From Roseibium sediminicola (lineage in GTDB: Bacteria; Pseudomonadota; Alphaproteobacteria; Rhizobiales; Stappiaceae), in contig NZ_JALNMJ010000001.1 of assembly GCF_023156505.1 (NCBI RefSeq), positions 62,001-126,000 of the forward strand: a stretch of DNA of 64,000 nt, in the 5' to 3' direction. Below, piece after piece: positions 1 to 8,513 of the stretch (position 1 is the first letter of the stretch; every line of letters starts with the position of its first letter). The position numbers and the translations under genes were made by a program. The notes below the pieces were generated by a model. It was not told where the DNA came from, searched no databases, and saw nothing but the letters and a program-made list of their open reading frames with translations.

Positions 1-21
1 CAGCCCGGGATCCTCCCATAA

Positions 22-83
22 ATAGACAGTGTCAACATTTTCATTGACTGCGGAAATCTGTGCATATAGACACTGACAACATT
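22..83 (+). promoter_or_regulatory. Two imperfect 18-bp direct repeats upstream of the MipA/OmpV gene
   Basis: ATAGACAGTGTCAACATT (22-39) recurs as ATAGACACTGACAACATT (66-83), 16 of 18 identical and exactly 44 bp apart, about four helical turns. The second copy ends 29 bp before the start codon. This arrangement suits a response regulator or repressor binding on one face of the helix. The protein that binds is unknown; mipA-type genes in other proteobacteria often sit beside two-component systems, which may lie just left of the window. Confidence 0.4.
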
Positions 84-112
84 GCTGGGGTCGCATTGCT
101 GAGAGTGATCAT

Positions 113-907
113 ATGATGTCTAAGTGTTATGTTCGTGCGGGAGTCGTTGCAAGCGTCGCCCTTGTCGCAGGGGAAACCTCGGCACAGGAGACCAACGATT
201 GGGACGTAGTCGTTGGCGGGGGCGCGTTTTTTGGCCCGGAATATCTCGGATCCAAGGAGTACGGGTTCGCGCCGGGCATCATCGCCTCAGTGCAAAAGGG
301 GCCCTATTTCGTCAAATTCAATGGTCTGACCGCCACCGCCAACGTTCTGCCTTTCGAGAGTTTCTATGCCGGTCCCTTGATCGGCTATGGCACGGGGCGC
401 AAGGACGTGAAGGACAAGGTGGTGGACAAGCTGCCTGACGTCGACGCGGAGCTTTGGGTCGGCGGCGTTGTTGGCGGCGGTTATGCCGGTTTGCTGCTGC
501 AGCGCGATTCCCTCGGCGCCAATCTGGAAATCGCCCATGACGTCATGGGCGACAGCGGCACCACAGCGACCTTCAGTGTCGGCTATGAGATCAACGCAAC
601 CGAACGACTCGCCTTCGGCGTCGATCTTTCGACGACCTTCGTCGATGGTGCCTATGCCAATGCCTATTATTCCGTAACGTCCGCAGGGTCCGCCGCGAGC
701 GGGCTCAACCGCTACGACTCCGATGCGGGGTTCCGGGATGTCACACTCGATGTCTCCTCGAGGTTCGCCGTCAACGAGCATTGGGGCGTCGGTGGCATGG
801 TCGGCGGCTCCGTGCTGCTCGGCAGCATGGCGGACAGTCCGATCGTCAAGGACCGGGGCGAGGCCACCAGCGGCCATGGCAGCCTGTTTCTCTGGTACAA
901 GTTCTGA
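113..907 (+). CDS. MipA/OmpV family outer-membrane protein
   Basis: A 264-residue protein of the MipA/OmpV family, predicted beta-barrels of the outer membrane, some described as scaffolds for murein enzymes. The N-terminus is a signal peptide (hydrophobic stretch about residues 9-20, likely cleavage after TSA, before QETNDW). The body is rich in Gly and aromatic residues in alternating strands (VVVGGGAFFGPEYLGS near the mature start), and the last residues SLFLWYKF end in Phe, the usual outer-membrane barrel signal. The start used is the first of two adjacent ATGs. It has no operon partner here; the next gene is convergent. Direct repeats upstream suggest dedicated regulation. The family call is firm; the physiological role is not known. 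Confidence 0.85.
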   Translation: MMSKCYVRAGVVASVALVAGETSAQETNDWDVVVGGGAFFGPEYLGSKEYGFAPGIIASVQKGPYFVKFNGLTATANVLPFESFYAGPLIGYGTGRKDVKDKVVDKLPDVDAELWVGGVVGGGYAGLLLQRDSLGANLEIAHDVMGDSGTTATFSVGYEINATERLAFGVDLSTTFVDGAYANAYYSVTSAGSAASGLNRYDSDAGFRDVTLDVSSRFAVNEHWGVGGMVGGSVLLGSMADSPIVKDRGEATSGHGSLFLWYKF

Positions 908-975
908 CTGCCCGCGCCGCGGCACATCGCGTTCGATGAGACCGGCCGGCGCGGAAGCGTCTGGCCGGTCTCCTT

Positions 976-1374
976 TCATCCGAACAGGGCAAGCAGCACA
1001 TAGATCGGGCAGATCAGCAGCGGTGCGAAGGTCAGGATCATGCCGATTGCCCGGCCAATACCGAAACCGGATGTGACCAGCGTTCCGTAGTGCAGCAGCC
1101 GTCCCATCAGAAGCGAGCCACCAACGGCCCAAAGCAGGGGCGTCGGCGCGCCGGAAAGTTCGGCGGCGGCCATGGCGAGCAGGCTCATCGGCACGGTTTC
1201 GGTGTAATTGCCATGGGCGCGCATGCGCCGAAGCAGGGTAGTGTTGCCGCCATCCATGAAGTGAATGTCGGTCTGCGCCCGGAGCAGCCCGACCGCGACG
1301 GTCATCGGGATCTGCAACAGGGCGAAAACGGCGATGAACACCAGAGTGACCGGCAGCGAAGTTATCAGGTCCAT
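976..1374 (-). CDS. MAPEG family membrane protein
   Basis: A 132-residue integral membrane protein with four hydrophobic helices, matching the MAPEG family (membrane-associated proteins in eicosanoid and glutathione metabolism). The typical stretch after helix 1, with RAQTDIHFMDGG and then RRMRAHGNYTETVP, contains the conserved Arg-Ala-His-Gly-Asn-x-x-Glu region that contacts glutathione in characterised members. The length is normal for bacterial forms. The start has a GGAGAG ribosome site close upstream. Bacterial MAPEG proteins are mostly uncharacterised, so a glutathione-transferase-like role is a family inference. It lies downstream of, and codirectional with, the VOC gene, which may share its transcript. 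Confidence 0.85.
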   Translation of the reverse strand: MDLITSLPVTLVFIAVFALLQIPMTVAVGLLRAQTDIHFMDGGNTTLLRRMRAHGNYTETVPMSLLAMAAAELSGAPTPLLWAVGGSLLMGRLLHYGTLVTSGFGIGRAIGMILTFAPLLICPIYVLLALFG

Positions 1375-1433
1375 GGAAACTCTCCGTTTCTATCGGGGAG
1401 GGCGGGCCGTCAATACTGACCCGCCCGGCCTTG

Positions 1434-1814
1434 TCACTCCGAAGGCGCCTCGTAGGTGATGAGGGCGATCACACCACCGACCGGATCGACAATCGTCGCC
1501 ATGCGGCCGACGGTCGGCACGCTGAAGGGCTCCATCGCGATGGTCGCACCGAGGGACTTTGCCTTTTCCACCCTTGCATCGACATCGTCGACGGTGACAT
1601 AGGGCAGCCAGCGCGGCGTATCGGCCGCCATGGGCGGGAAGCCGCCGATCTTGTCCTCGCCATTGGCAATTACCGAATAGGTCATGTCCGGCATTTCCAT
1701 CTCTTCCGTGCGCCAGCCAAGCAGACTGGAATAGAAATCCTTGGCCTTGCCGCTGTCACCGCTGTGCAGCTCCATCCAGCTGAAGGCACCATGGGTTTGC
1801 ATCGGATTGCTCAT
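1434..1814 (-). CDS. VOC (glyoxalase/bleomycin-resistance) family protein
   Basis: A 126-residue single vicinal-oxygen-chelate domain. It opens with HGAFSWMELHSGD, followed by KAKDFYSSLLGW, the usual first beta-alpha-beta unit, and closes with a second half ending in ATIVDPVGGVIALI. A His near the start and the Glu of the WMEL strand could bind metal, but the substrate cannot be told from sequence. Length and layout match the small VOC proteins often annotated as glyoxalase-like or 27 kDa-antigen-like. It precedes the MAPEG gene on the same strand with a gap of about 60 bp. Confidence 0.85.
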   Translation of the reverse strand: MSNPMQTHGAFSWMELHSGDSGKAKDFYSSLLGWRTEEMEMPDMTYSVIANGEDKIGGFPPMAADTPRWLPYVTVDDVDARVEKAKSLGATIAMEPFSVPTVGRMATIVDPVGGVIALITYEAPSE

Positions 1815-1946
1815 CTCTGTCGTCCTATCCTTGAAATCAACCGCCTGGGTCGGCCCAGGTGATCAAAGGACGTCGGGGCCTCGGCAGAACCGACAGGCGC
1901 CATAACTTTTTTTGAAATGTTATCTCTGACGCCCTGGTTTTTGCCG

Positions 1947-3203
1947 TCAGACAGGGGGGGGCTCCGGCGCCGCGCCGGCAAGTTTCCGGCGGATGTACGC
2001 GCGTTCGACCTCCGTCCCCGCGAGCGCGAGAGCTAGACGGTAAGCGTCCTGCGCGTCCTCGAACCGGCCGATTTCCGCCAGAAAGGATGCCCGGACGGTG
2101 TGATATCCCGGATAACGCTCCAGCGGCGCCGCCAACGGCTCCAGGCGCATCAGGGCCGCTTCCGGTCCTTCCAGCTTTGCCTGGACCACAGCCCGGTTAA
2201 GGGCGACGACCGGAGACGGCCGGACATGCTCCAGGGCCCGGTAAAGCCGGTCGATTTCGGCCCAGTCGGTATCGTCATAGCTGGCGGCGCGTGTATGGGT
2301 TGCGGCAATGGCCGCTTCGATCTGAAGCGGCCCGGGGCGCGTGCGCAGCAAGGCGGTCTGGAGCAGAATATTGCCTTCCGCGATCAGCCTGCGATCCCAC
2401 AGTGTCCGGTCCTGGTGCTCAAGCGTGACGAGTTGCCCGTCACCGTCCAGTCGCGCTTGCCGCCGCGAATGCTGGATCAGGCAGAGCGCCAGAAGCCCGC
2501 GCAATTCCGGTTCTTCCGGGAAGAGGCGCACCAGCAGGCGCGCCAGCCGGACGGCTTCCTCGCACAGGGTCTCGCGGATCAACTCGGACCCTTGCGAGGC
2601 GGAATATCCTTCGTTGAAGACGAGGTAGATGGCATTGGCGACGGCCGACAGCCGCTGCGCCCGCCCGGTCGCGTCCGGTACCTCATAGTCCAGCCGTGCC
2701 GCCTGAAGCTTCTTCTTCGCCCGGGTGATGCGCTGTTCCATGGTTTTCGGCTGCACCAGAAAGGCCCGGGCAACTTCCTCGACCGACAGGCCGGCAACCA
2801 CCTTCAGCGACAGGGCGATCTGCTGGTCCTTGCGCAGGACGGGATGACAGCAGGTGAAAAGAAGCCGCAGGATGTCGTCGCGGTAGACGGCATGATCGAT
2901 GTCTTCGCTCAGGCCGTCTTCGGGATGGGACCCGTCGAATGTGGGCTCCAGGTCTTCCGGCGCGGTCAGGGTTTCGCGCCGCCGCTTGCGCAAGGTGTCG
3001 ATGCCGGCATTGCGCCCGGCCACGATCAGCCAGGCGACCGTATCGGCTGGCAGCTGGTCCGGCGACCAGGATCTCAACGCCTTGAGAGAGGCTTCCTGGA
3101 AGGCGTCCTCGGCAAGGTCGATGTCGCCGAAGACGCGATTCAGGGCCGCCAGGGCGCGCGGGCGAGCGGCCCTAAGATGCGTTGATAACCAGGCGCTCGG
3201 CAT
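1947..3203 (-). CDS. ECF-type RNA polymerase sigma factor with DUF6596/TPR-like extension
   Basis: A large ECF sigma factor of about 418 residues, the type encoded next to YCII/DGPF proteins (the ECF42-like group). The sigma-2 region is seen in VFGDIDLAEDAFQEASLKAL, sigma-4 in QQIALSLKVVAGLSVEEVARAF and KTMEQRITRAKKKL. The C-terminal half (about residues 190-410) is the helical DUF6596 extension with LVFNEGYSAS and tetratricopeptide-like helices. The only good in-frame ATG near the family start lies inside the upstream YCII gene, giving a 32-bp overlap and probable translational coupling; an in-frame start 18 codons further up is possible. Such factors usually have no anti-sigma factor and are thought to be controlled through their C-terminal extension. 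Confidence 0.88.
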   Translation of the reverse strand: MPSAWLSTHLRAARPRALAALNRVFGDIDLAEDAFQEASLKALRSWSPDQLPADTVAWLIVAGRNAGIDTLRKRRRETLTAPEDLEPTFDGSHPEDGLSEDIDHAVYRDDILRLLFTCCHPVLRKDQQIALSLKVVAGLSVEEVARAFLVQPKTMEQRITRAKKKLQAARLDYEVPDATGRAQRLSAVANAIYLVFNEGYSASQGSELIRETLCEEAVRLARLLVRLFPEEPELRGLLALCLIQHSRRQARLDGDGQLVTLEHQDRTLWDRRLIAEGNILLQTALLRTRPGPLQIEAAIAATHTRAASYDDTDWAEIDRLYRALEHVRPSPVVALNRAVVQAKLEGPEAALMRLEPLAAPLERYPGYHTVRASFLAEIGRFEDAQDAYRLALALAGTEVERAYIRRKLAGAAPEPPPV

Positions 3204-3570
3204 TCTTGAAGTCGGCTCCTTCGAAGAATTCCACCGGCCGGATTTCGATGCGGCCATGATCGAGCGGCAGGATCTTCACCGCCTCGATCGCTTCTTCCAG
3301 TGTGGCGCAGTCGAGCAGGTAGAAACCCATGAACTGTTCCTTGGTCTCAGCGAAAGGGCCGTCGGTGACGACAAAGTCGTCGCTGTCACGGCTGATGGTG
3401 ACGGATGTGCCCGTGGACATCAGCTTGGTCGCCGCCGCGAAATTCCGGTTGGCCTTGGTGTGTTCGTGGAAGGCGCCGTGCTTCTTGAGCAGCGCCGCGT
3501 GTTCTTCCGGCGAAAGCGCGTCGATGAAATCTTCGCTGGCATATATCAAAACGGAAAAAAGCATCATCAT
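3172..3570 (-). CDS. YCII/DGPF-domain protein paired with sigma factor
   Basis: A 132-residue YciI-like protein with the family signature DGPFAETKEQFMGFYLLD (about residues 76-93) and a ferredoxin-like fold pattern. DGPF proteins are the conserved neighbours of the large ECF sigma factor that follows and overlaps it by 32 bp; the pair is a known genomic unit, but the biochemical role of the YCII partner is unsettled. Three consecutive ATG codons open the frame; the Shine-Dalgarno GGAGG sits directly before the first, so the second or third ATG may be the real start. Nothing is truncated. Confidence 0.88.
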   Translation of the reverse strand: MMMLFSVLIYASEDFIDALSPEEHAALLKKHGAFHEHTKANRNFAAATKLMSTGTSVTISRDSDDFVVTDGPFAETKEQFMGFYLLDCATLEEAIEAVKILPLDHGRIEIRPVEFFEGADFKNAERLVINAS

Positions 3571-3685
3571 CCTCCGGTTCCATGGGATCGTTGCCCAAGG
3601 AACGTGCGGCGGGGAGCTTAGCCGACAGGCGCGGCGAAGAAAATTGAATTCACTGTGAAAACTGCCGATACGGCGGATGGCGCGC

Positions 3686-4672
3686 TCAGGAGGCGTTGCC
3701 GATCAGGACCCCGGCGGCGAAGACGAGAGATCCGCCGAGAACCACCTGGAAGGCGGCGCGCAGGAACGGGGTTTCCATGAACCGGTTCTGGATCCAGGCA
3801 ATCGCCCACAATTCGACGAAGACGATCACGGCGGCCACCGTCGTCGCCGTCCAGAAATGCGGGATCAGATAGGGCAGCGCATGGCCGAGGCCGCCAAGCG
3901 CCGTCATGATGCCGGAGGCAAAACCGCGTTTGACCGGCGAGCCGCGCCCGGACAGGACGCCGTCGTCATGGGCGGCTTCCGTGAAGCCCATGGAAATGCC
4001 CGCGCCGACCGAAGCCGACAGGCCGACCAGAAAGGTCTGCCAGGTATCCTGGGTGGCAAAGGCGGCCGCGAAGATCGGCGCGAGGGTGGACACCGACCCG
4101 TCCATCAGCCCGGCAAGTCCGGGCTGCACATAGGTCAGAATGAACTGGCGGCGCTCGGTCTGCCGCTCCTCGTCCTGGACATCTTCCGGCGTGTGCTTGA
4201 GACCGAGGCGCTGCGCCAGGCCTTCATGTCCCTTTTCGGCCAGCGCCAGATCGCCGAGCAACTTGCGGGTGCTGGCGTCCGAAGTGCGTTTGGCGGCCTC
4301 GATATAAAAGCGGTAGGCCTGCGCTTCCATGTCCTCGGCCATGGTCCGGACCTTGTCCAGCCCGAGCGGGCGCACGAGCCAGTCCGGCTTGCGCTCGTAA
4401 TAGCCGCGGACATGTTCGCGGCGGATCAGCGGAATGGTGTCGCCGAAGCGGGCTCGGTGCCGGTCGATCAGCTGCTGCCGGTGCTGGTTCTCCTCTTCCG
4501 CCATATCGTCGAAGACTTTGGCGGATTGCGGAAACTGGTCTCGCAGGCCGTCGGCATAGGCCTTGTAGATGCGGGCGTCGTCTTCTTCGGAAGAAATCGC
4601 GAGCGCCAGGATCTCCTGTTCGGTGAGCGACGAAAAGTCCCGTTTTCCCAGCCCGAAAACCCGTCTGAACAT
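3686..4672 (-). CDS. mbfA: MbfA-type ferritin-like/VIT1 iron exporter
   Basis: A fusion of a ferritin-like (rubrerythrin-type) domain and a VIT1/CCC1 membrane domain, the architecture of MbfA, the membrane-bound ferritin of Agrobacterium and Bradyrhizobium that exports iron and protects against iron and peroxide stress. The N-terminal half carries two metal-binding helices with Glu and His: SSEEDDARIYKAYAD, AEEENQHRQQ, EDMEAQAYRFY and ALAEKGHEGLA. The C-terminal half (about residues 165-325) holds the VIT1 motifs GLMDGSVSTLAP and GISMGFTEAAHDDG and several membrane helices. I place the start at the ATG with GAGG 4 nt upstream; a TTG eight codons earlier is an alternative. In relatives the gene is repressed by Irr; I see no Irr box directly upstream here. 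Confidence 0.88.
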   Translation of the reverse strand: MFRRVFGLGKRDFSSLTEQEILALAISSEEDDARIYKAYADGLRDQFPQSAKVFDDMAEEENQHRQQLIDRHRARFGDTIPLIRREHVRGYYERKPDWLVRPLGLDKVRTMAEDMEAQAYRFYIEAAKRTSDASTRKLLGDLALAEKGHEGLAQRLGLKHTPEDVQDEERQTERRQFILTYVQPGLAGLMDGSVSTLAPIFAAAFATQDTWQTFLVGLSASVGAGISMGFTEAAHDDGVLSGRGSPVKRGFASGIMTALGGLGHALPYLIPHFWTATTVAAVIVFVELWAIAWIQNRFMETPFLRAAFQVVLGGSLVFAAGVLIGNAS

Positions 4673-4801
4673 CCTGCCTCGCAAGAAACCGATCAAATCG
4701 CAGCCGTTCCGGCTCCGGATGGAAGCCGGGCGAGCAGCGACTTTGATTTACGCCCTTGGAGGGGGCATCTGGCAAGAGGCGTTTGCCGACAAAGGGGAGG
4801 C

Positions 4802-4848
4802 CGGACCGGCTACATCTTGACGCATTCCGCCAGGCTGGAGCCGGTCCG
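4802..4848. other. Inverted repeat, 10-bp arms, downstream of the aminotransferase gene
   Basis: CGGACCGGCT at 4802-4811 is matched by AGCCGGTCCG at 4839-4848, a perfect 10-bp stem with a 27-base loop. It lies between the end of the spuC-like gene and mbfA, both on the minus strand. There is no T run on either side, so it is not a classical terminator; it may stabilise an mRNA 3' end or bind a protein. Confidence 0.35.
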
Positions 4849-4857
4849 CTGTCTGTT

Positions 4858-6252
4858 TCAGCCCAACCAGCCGTCCCGTTTCAGGACGCGGTGGGTGTCG
4901 TTGAGCGTCTTTTCAGCCGTTGCCACCATGTGGTCCGCTTCCTCGTGCGAGAGCACAAGCGGCGGCGAGATGATCATGCTGTCGCGCACCGCGCGCATGA
5001 CCATGCCGTGCTCAAAGGAAATGTCGCGGCAGAGCAGACCCGGCACGCCGACTTCCTTGAAGGCCTTGCGCGGATTGGCCTTGTCCGGGACCAGTTCCAG
5101 CGCTCCGACGAGACCGGTCATGCGCGCTTCGCCCACAAGTTCGTGCTCACCGAGTTTCAGCCAGCGTTCCTTAAGGTAGGGGCCGATGTCGTTCTTGACG
5201 CGGTCGACCAGGCCTTCGCGCTCGATGATCTCCAGATTGGCAAGCGCGGCCGCGGCGCAGGCCGGATGGCCGGAATAGGTATAGCCGTGATTGAAGTCCT
5301 CGCCCGCCAGCATCAGGCCTTCGGCAACCCGGTCGGAAACCAGCACGCCGCCCATCGGCAGATAGCCGGAGGTCAGGCCTTTTGCGATCGGCATCAGATC
5401 CGGCTCCATGCCGTAATAGTCGGCACCGAACCATTCACCGAGCCGGCCGAAGCCGCAGATGACTTCGTCGGAAACGAACAGGATGTCGCGTTCCTTCAGG
5501 ATACGGCGGATTTCCGGCCAGTAGGTTTCCGGCGGGATGATCACGCCACCGGCGCCCTGGATCGGCTCGGCAATGAAGGCAGCAACCTTGTCTTCACCGA
5601 GCTGGTCGATGGCTTCTTCCAGCTTCCGGGCCATGGCGATGCCGAAATCGTCCGGGCTCATGTCCTGGCCTTCGCCGAACCAGTAGGGCTGGTCGATGTG
5701 GTGCACGCCCGGGACCGGCAGGTCGCCCTGCTTGTGCATGGCCTTCATGCCGCCAAGGCTGGTGCCGGCAAGCGTCGAGCCGTGATAGCCGTTCCAGCGG
5801 CCGATGATCACCTTCTTGTCCGGCTTGCCGAGCTTGTCCCAATAGGTGCGCACCATGCGGAACACGGTGTCGTTGGCTTCGGACCCGGACGAGCAGTAGA
5901 ACACCCGGTTCATGTGTGCCGGAGCCAGCTTGGCCAGCTTTTCCGACAGGGCGATCGCGGGCGGATGGGTCGTCTTGAAGAACGTGTTGTAATAGGACAG
6001 CTCGTTCATCTGCTTGTAGACGGCGTCGGCGATTTCCCTGCGGCCATGGCCCACCTGGACACACCAGAGGCCGGCCATGCCGTCGAGAATCCTGTTGCCG
6101 TCGGAATCGGTCAGCCAGACGCCGTCGGCGCTGGTGATCACCCGGCTGCCCTCGTCATTGAGGCTCTTCATGTCCGAGAACGGATGCCAGTGATGGGCGG
6201 CGTCCAGCTCTTGCAGCGCCTTGGTTGGATAGATGTTGGAATGGGCCGTCAT
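4858..6252 (-). CDS. spuC: Class III aminotransferase, SpuC-like (putrescine/polyamine-pyruvate)
   Basis: A 464-residue pyridoxal-phosphate enzyme of the omega-aminotransferase class, close in style to SpuC of Pseudomonas, which transfers the amino group of putrescine or other polyamines to pyruvate. Motifs include GLWCVQVGHG, FYCSSGSEANDT (phosphate binding), WNGYHGST, AFIAEPIQGAGG, FVSDEVICGFGR (the Asp that contacts the pyridine nitrogen) and PIAKGLTSGYLPMG, whose Lys (about residue 290) forms the Schiff base. It follows a glutamine-synthetase-like gene by about 33 bp on the same strand, and the region continues with a polyamine importer, supporting a polyamine substrate; beta-alanine or related omega-amino acids are the main alternative. 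Confidence 0.88.
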   Translation of the reverse strand: MTAHSNIYPTKALQELDAAHHWHPFSDMKSLNDEGSRVITSADGVWLTDSDGNRILDGMAGLWCVQVGHGRREIADAVYKQMNELSYYNTFFKTTHPPAIALSEKLAKLAPAHMNRVFYCSSGSEANDTVFRMVRTYWDKLGKPDKKVIIGRWNGYHGSTLAGTSLGGMKAMHKQGDLPVPGVHHIDQPYWFGEGQDMSPDDFGIAMARKLEEAIDQLGEDKVAAFIAEPIQGAGGVIIPPETYWPEIRRILKERDILFVSDEVICGFGRLGEWFGADYYGMEPDLMPIAKGLTSGYLPMGGVLVSDRVAEGLMLAGEDFNHGYTYSGHPACAAAALANLEIIEREGLVDRVKNDIGPYLKERWLKLGEHELVGEARMTGLVGALELVPDKANPRKAFKEVGVPGLLCRDISFEHGMVMRAVRDSMIISPPLVLSHEEADHMVATAEKTLNDTHRVLKRDGWLG

Positions 6253-6285
6253 GGCAAATGCTCCAGGGAAAGTACGCTCGACAGA

Positions 6286-7692
6286 TCAGACATTGAGCAG
6301 GAGATATTCCCGCTCCCAAGGGCTGATCACGGACATGAAGGTTTCGAATTCCTCGTATTTGATCGCGCGGTAGGTGGCGACGAACCGTTCGCCGAACACC
6401 TCGACCATCTCGTCGGACCGCTCGAACTTGCCGAGTGCCTCGGGCAGGCCGCGCGGCAGGGATCTGGCGCGCTCCGAACAATCGTCCGCCTTGGGCCCGT
6501 CGGGCTTCAGGCCCCGGACCATGCCGAGATAGCCGCAGGCCAGGCTGGAGGCGATGGCAAGATAGGGGTTGGCGTCGGAACCCGGAATGCGGTTTTCCAG
6601 ACGCCGGGCCTGGGCGTTGGAATAAGGCACGCGCAGGCCGACGGTGCGGTTGTCATAGCCCCAATAGACATTCACCGGCGAGGTCGATGCCTTGGAAAAG
6701 CGCCGGTAGGAATTCACAAACGGCGCCATGACCGCGGTGACATGGGGCAGGAACCTCTGGTGACCGGCGATGAAGGCCAGGAATTCGGGCGTTTCCTCGC
6801 CATTCTCGCCTGAGAAGATGTTCTTGCCCGTGTCCTTGTCGACCACCGACTGGTGGATATGCATGGCCGAGCCCGGCTGGTTCGACATCGGCTTGGACAT
6901 GAAGGTGGCATACATCTCATGCCGGAGCGCGGCCTCGCGGATGGTGCGCTTGAACATGAACACCTGGTCGGCGAGCACCAGCGGGTTGCCGTGGCGCAGG
7001 TTGATTTCCATCTGCGCCGCGCCTTCCTCGTGGATCATGGTGTCGATCTCGAGGCCCTGCTGTTCCGACAGGTCGTAGATGTCGTCGATCAGATCGTCGA
7101 ACTCGTTGAGCGCAGAAATCGAATAGGACTGCCGGCCGACCTCGGGACGGCCGGAGCGGCCCCGCGGCGGCTCCAGCGGGTAATCCGGGTCCGTGTTCGG
7201 GCGCACCAGATAAAACTCGATTTCCGGTGCGACGACAGGTTGCCAACCCTTGTCCTCGTAGAGTTTCAGGATCCGCTTCAGCACGTTGCGCGGGGCGGTT
7301 TCGAGCGGCTCTCCATCGCGTGTATAGGCATCATGAATGAGCTGCGCTGTCGGATCGCTTTCCCATGGAACCGTGGTCAGTGTGCTGTAATCGGGCCTGA
7401 AATAAAGATCGCCGTCGATCGGGTTGTGCTGGAACCGGTCGTCGTCTTCCGGGTAGTCGCCCGAGATTGTCTGGGCGAAAATAGACGCGGGCATCGTCAT
7501 GACGGGGCCGGAAAAGAACTTGCCGGTCGGCATCATCTTGCCGCGCGCAACTCCGGCAATATCCGGAACGATACATTCGATGTCCTGGATGTTGCGGGCG
7601 TTGAGCCAGTCCTTCGCGACCTCCTCACTCGGCACACCGCGCAGGCTGTCGACCGGGTTTGTGCTGTCACTTGCAGGCGTTTCGGAAGTCAC
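6286..7692 (-). CDS. Glutamine-synthetase-like gamma-glutamylpolyamine synthetase (first copy)
   Basis: A glutamine-synthetase family protein of the PuuA/SpuB/SpuI type, which joins glutamate to putrescine or other amines with ATP. Visible motifs are VVAPEIEFYLV, GAAQMEINL, GSAMHIHQSV (metal and ATP site) and RLENRIPGSDANPYLA. Conservation begins with IQDIECIVPDIAGVARGK. I place the start at a GTG (7692) preceded by GGAG, giving 468 residues; an ATG at 7767 would add 25 residues but falls on a 14-bp palindrome and probable promoter. It is followed by the SpuC-like aminotransferase, so the two are probably one operon. True ammonia-assimilating GlnA is unlikely given length, divergence and context. 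Confidence 0.87.
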   Translation of the reverse strand: MTSETPASDSTNPVDSLRGVPSEEVAKDWLNARNIQDIECIVPDIAGVARGKMMPTGKFFSGPVMTMPASIFAQTISGDYPEDDDRFQHNPIDGDLYFRPDYSTLTTVPWESDPTAQLIHDAYTRDGEPLETAPRNVLKRILKLYEDKGWQPVVAPEIEFYLVRPNTDPDYPLEPPRGRSGRPEVGRQSYSISALNEFDDLIDDIYDLSEQQGLEIDTMIHEEGAAQMEINLRHGNPLVLADQVFMFKRTIREAALRHEMYATFMSKPMSNQPGSAMHIHQSVVDKDTGKNIFSGENGEETPEFLAFIAGHQRFLPHVTAVMAPFVNSYRRFSKASTSPVNVYWGYDNRTVGLRVPYSNAQARRLENRIPGSDANPYLAIASSLACGYLGMVRGLKPDGPKADDCSERARSLPRGLPEALGKFERSDEMVEVFGERFVATYRAIKYEEFETFMSVISPWEREYLLLNV

Positions 7693-7766
7693 GAGGGGCT
7701 CCAATGGGTTGGCAGGACGCCCGGCGTCAAGCCGTAAGGCGGGCATCTTGCGAGACGGGTTGATCA

Positions 7767-7780
7767 TTTGTGATCACAAA
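7767..7780. promoter_or_regulatory. Perfect 14-bp palindrome, likely GntR operator
   Basis: TTTGTGATCACAAA is a perfect 14-bp palindrome at the head of the first glutamine-synthetase-like gene, 32 bp past the end of the GntR regulator gene. GntR-family FCD regulators commonly bind short palindromes of this size. The same GTGATCAC core occurs at 8578-8585 before the second ligase gene. A weak -35-like TTGATC lies at 7801-7806 on the minus strand, so the palindrome would overlap the transcription start. Confidence 0.55.
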
Positions 7781-7811
7781 ATGACACGGCTTGCGGATTG
7801 GATCAACAGCC

Positions 7812-8513
7812 TCATGCGTCGGCGAGGATTTCCTTCCCCAAAAGCCCCATGCCGTCGGTGATGTCGGCGGCGATGGCCTTGCGCAGGGCGGGGATGTCGG
7901 ACTGCTCGATCGCCCGTATGGCTTCCTTGTGCTGGTCGACCAGGCTTGCGGTGCCGACACGGCCGTAAACGGTGCGCATGAAGGGGGCGAATTGCAGCCA
8001 CAGACTGTCGATCAAGGGCAGCAGAACCTGGGACCCCGATGCCCGGTAAATGCGGAAATGAAAGGCATGATTGAGGCGCATATAAGCTTCCGCGTCGCCA
8101 TCGGTCAGACGGGCGTCGATTTCGTCATCAATCGCCCTGAGATCCGCCGTGTCGGCCGGTTTGAGGTGCGGCAGTGCCAGCGCGGCGAGTTCCGGTTCCA
8201 GCAAAAGCCTTGCTTTCATCACTTCGTCGAACCGGGCCGGGGTCATGTCCGGAATCTGGACCCGGCCGTTCGGTTTCACCTCCAGCGCGTTTTCCGCGGC
8301 CAGCCGTTGCAGCACCTCGCGCACGGGCATCGGGCTGACGCCGAGTTCGGCCGCAAGTCCCCTTATGGTCACGGCTTTTCCCGGAATGAATCGGCCGGTC
8401 AAAAGTCCGGAGCGCACGGCGCTGTCGACCTGTCCCCGTGTCGCGCCACGCGATGGGGCGGACGCGGCGGCCTTGGCCGGGCCGGAATCCAGTGCTGAGC
8501 GCCGAAGAGGCAA
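7812..8513 (-). CDS. GntR family regulator with FCD domain
   Basis: A 233-residue transcription factor: winged helix at about residues 25-90 (VDSAVRSGLLTGRFIPGK, IRGLAAELGVSPMPVREVLQRL, the standard GntR helix-turn-helix) followed by an all-helical FCD ligand domain (about 95-225) with the metal-binding His pattern around RLNHAFHFRIYRAS and DQHKEAIRAI. The start is TTG, chosen because a strong AAGGAGG lies seven bases upstream, inside a small GGAGG/CCTCC dyad that could also hide the ribosome site. It is placed between two gamma-glutamyl ligase genes, so a polyamine-responsive repressor of both flanking units is the likely role. This is inference from position. Confidence 0.87.
   Translation of the reverse strand: MPLRRSALDSGPAKAAASAPSRGATRGQVDSAVRSGLLTGRFIPGKAVTIRGLAAELGVSPMPVREVLQRLAAENALEVKPNGRVQIPDMTPARFDEVMKARLLLEPELAALALPHLKPADTADLRAIDDEIDARLTDGDAEAYMRLNHAFHFRIYRASGSQVLLPLIDSLWLQFAPFMRTVYGRVGTASLVDQHKEAIRAIEQSDIPALRKAIAADITDGMGLLGKEILADA

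Noticed and set aside
4756..6813. Plus-strand open frame of about 685 codons
   Set aside because: It is antisense to the aminotransferase and first ligase genes; a shadow of high-GC third-position bias, without motif or domain.
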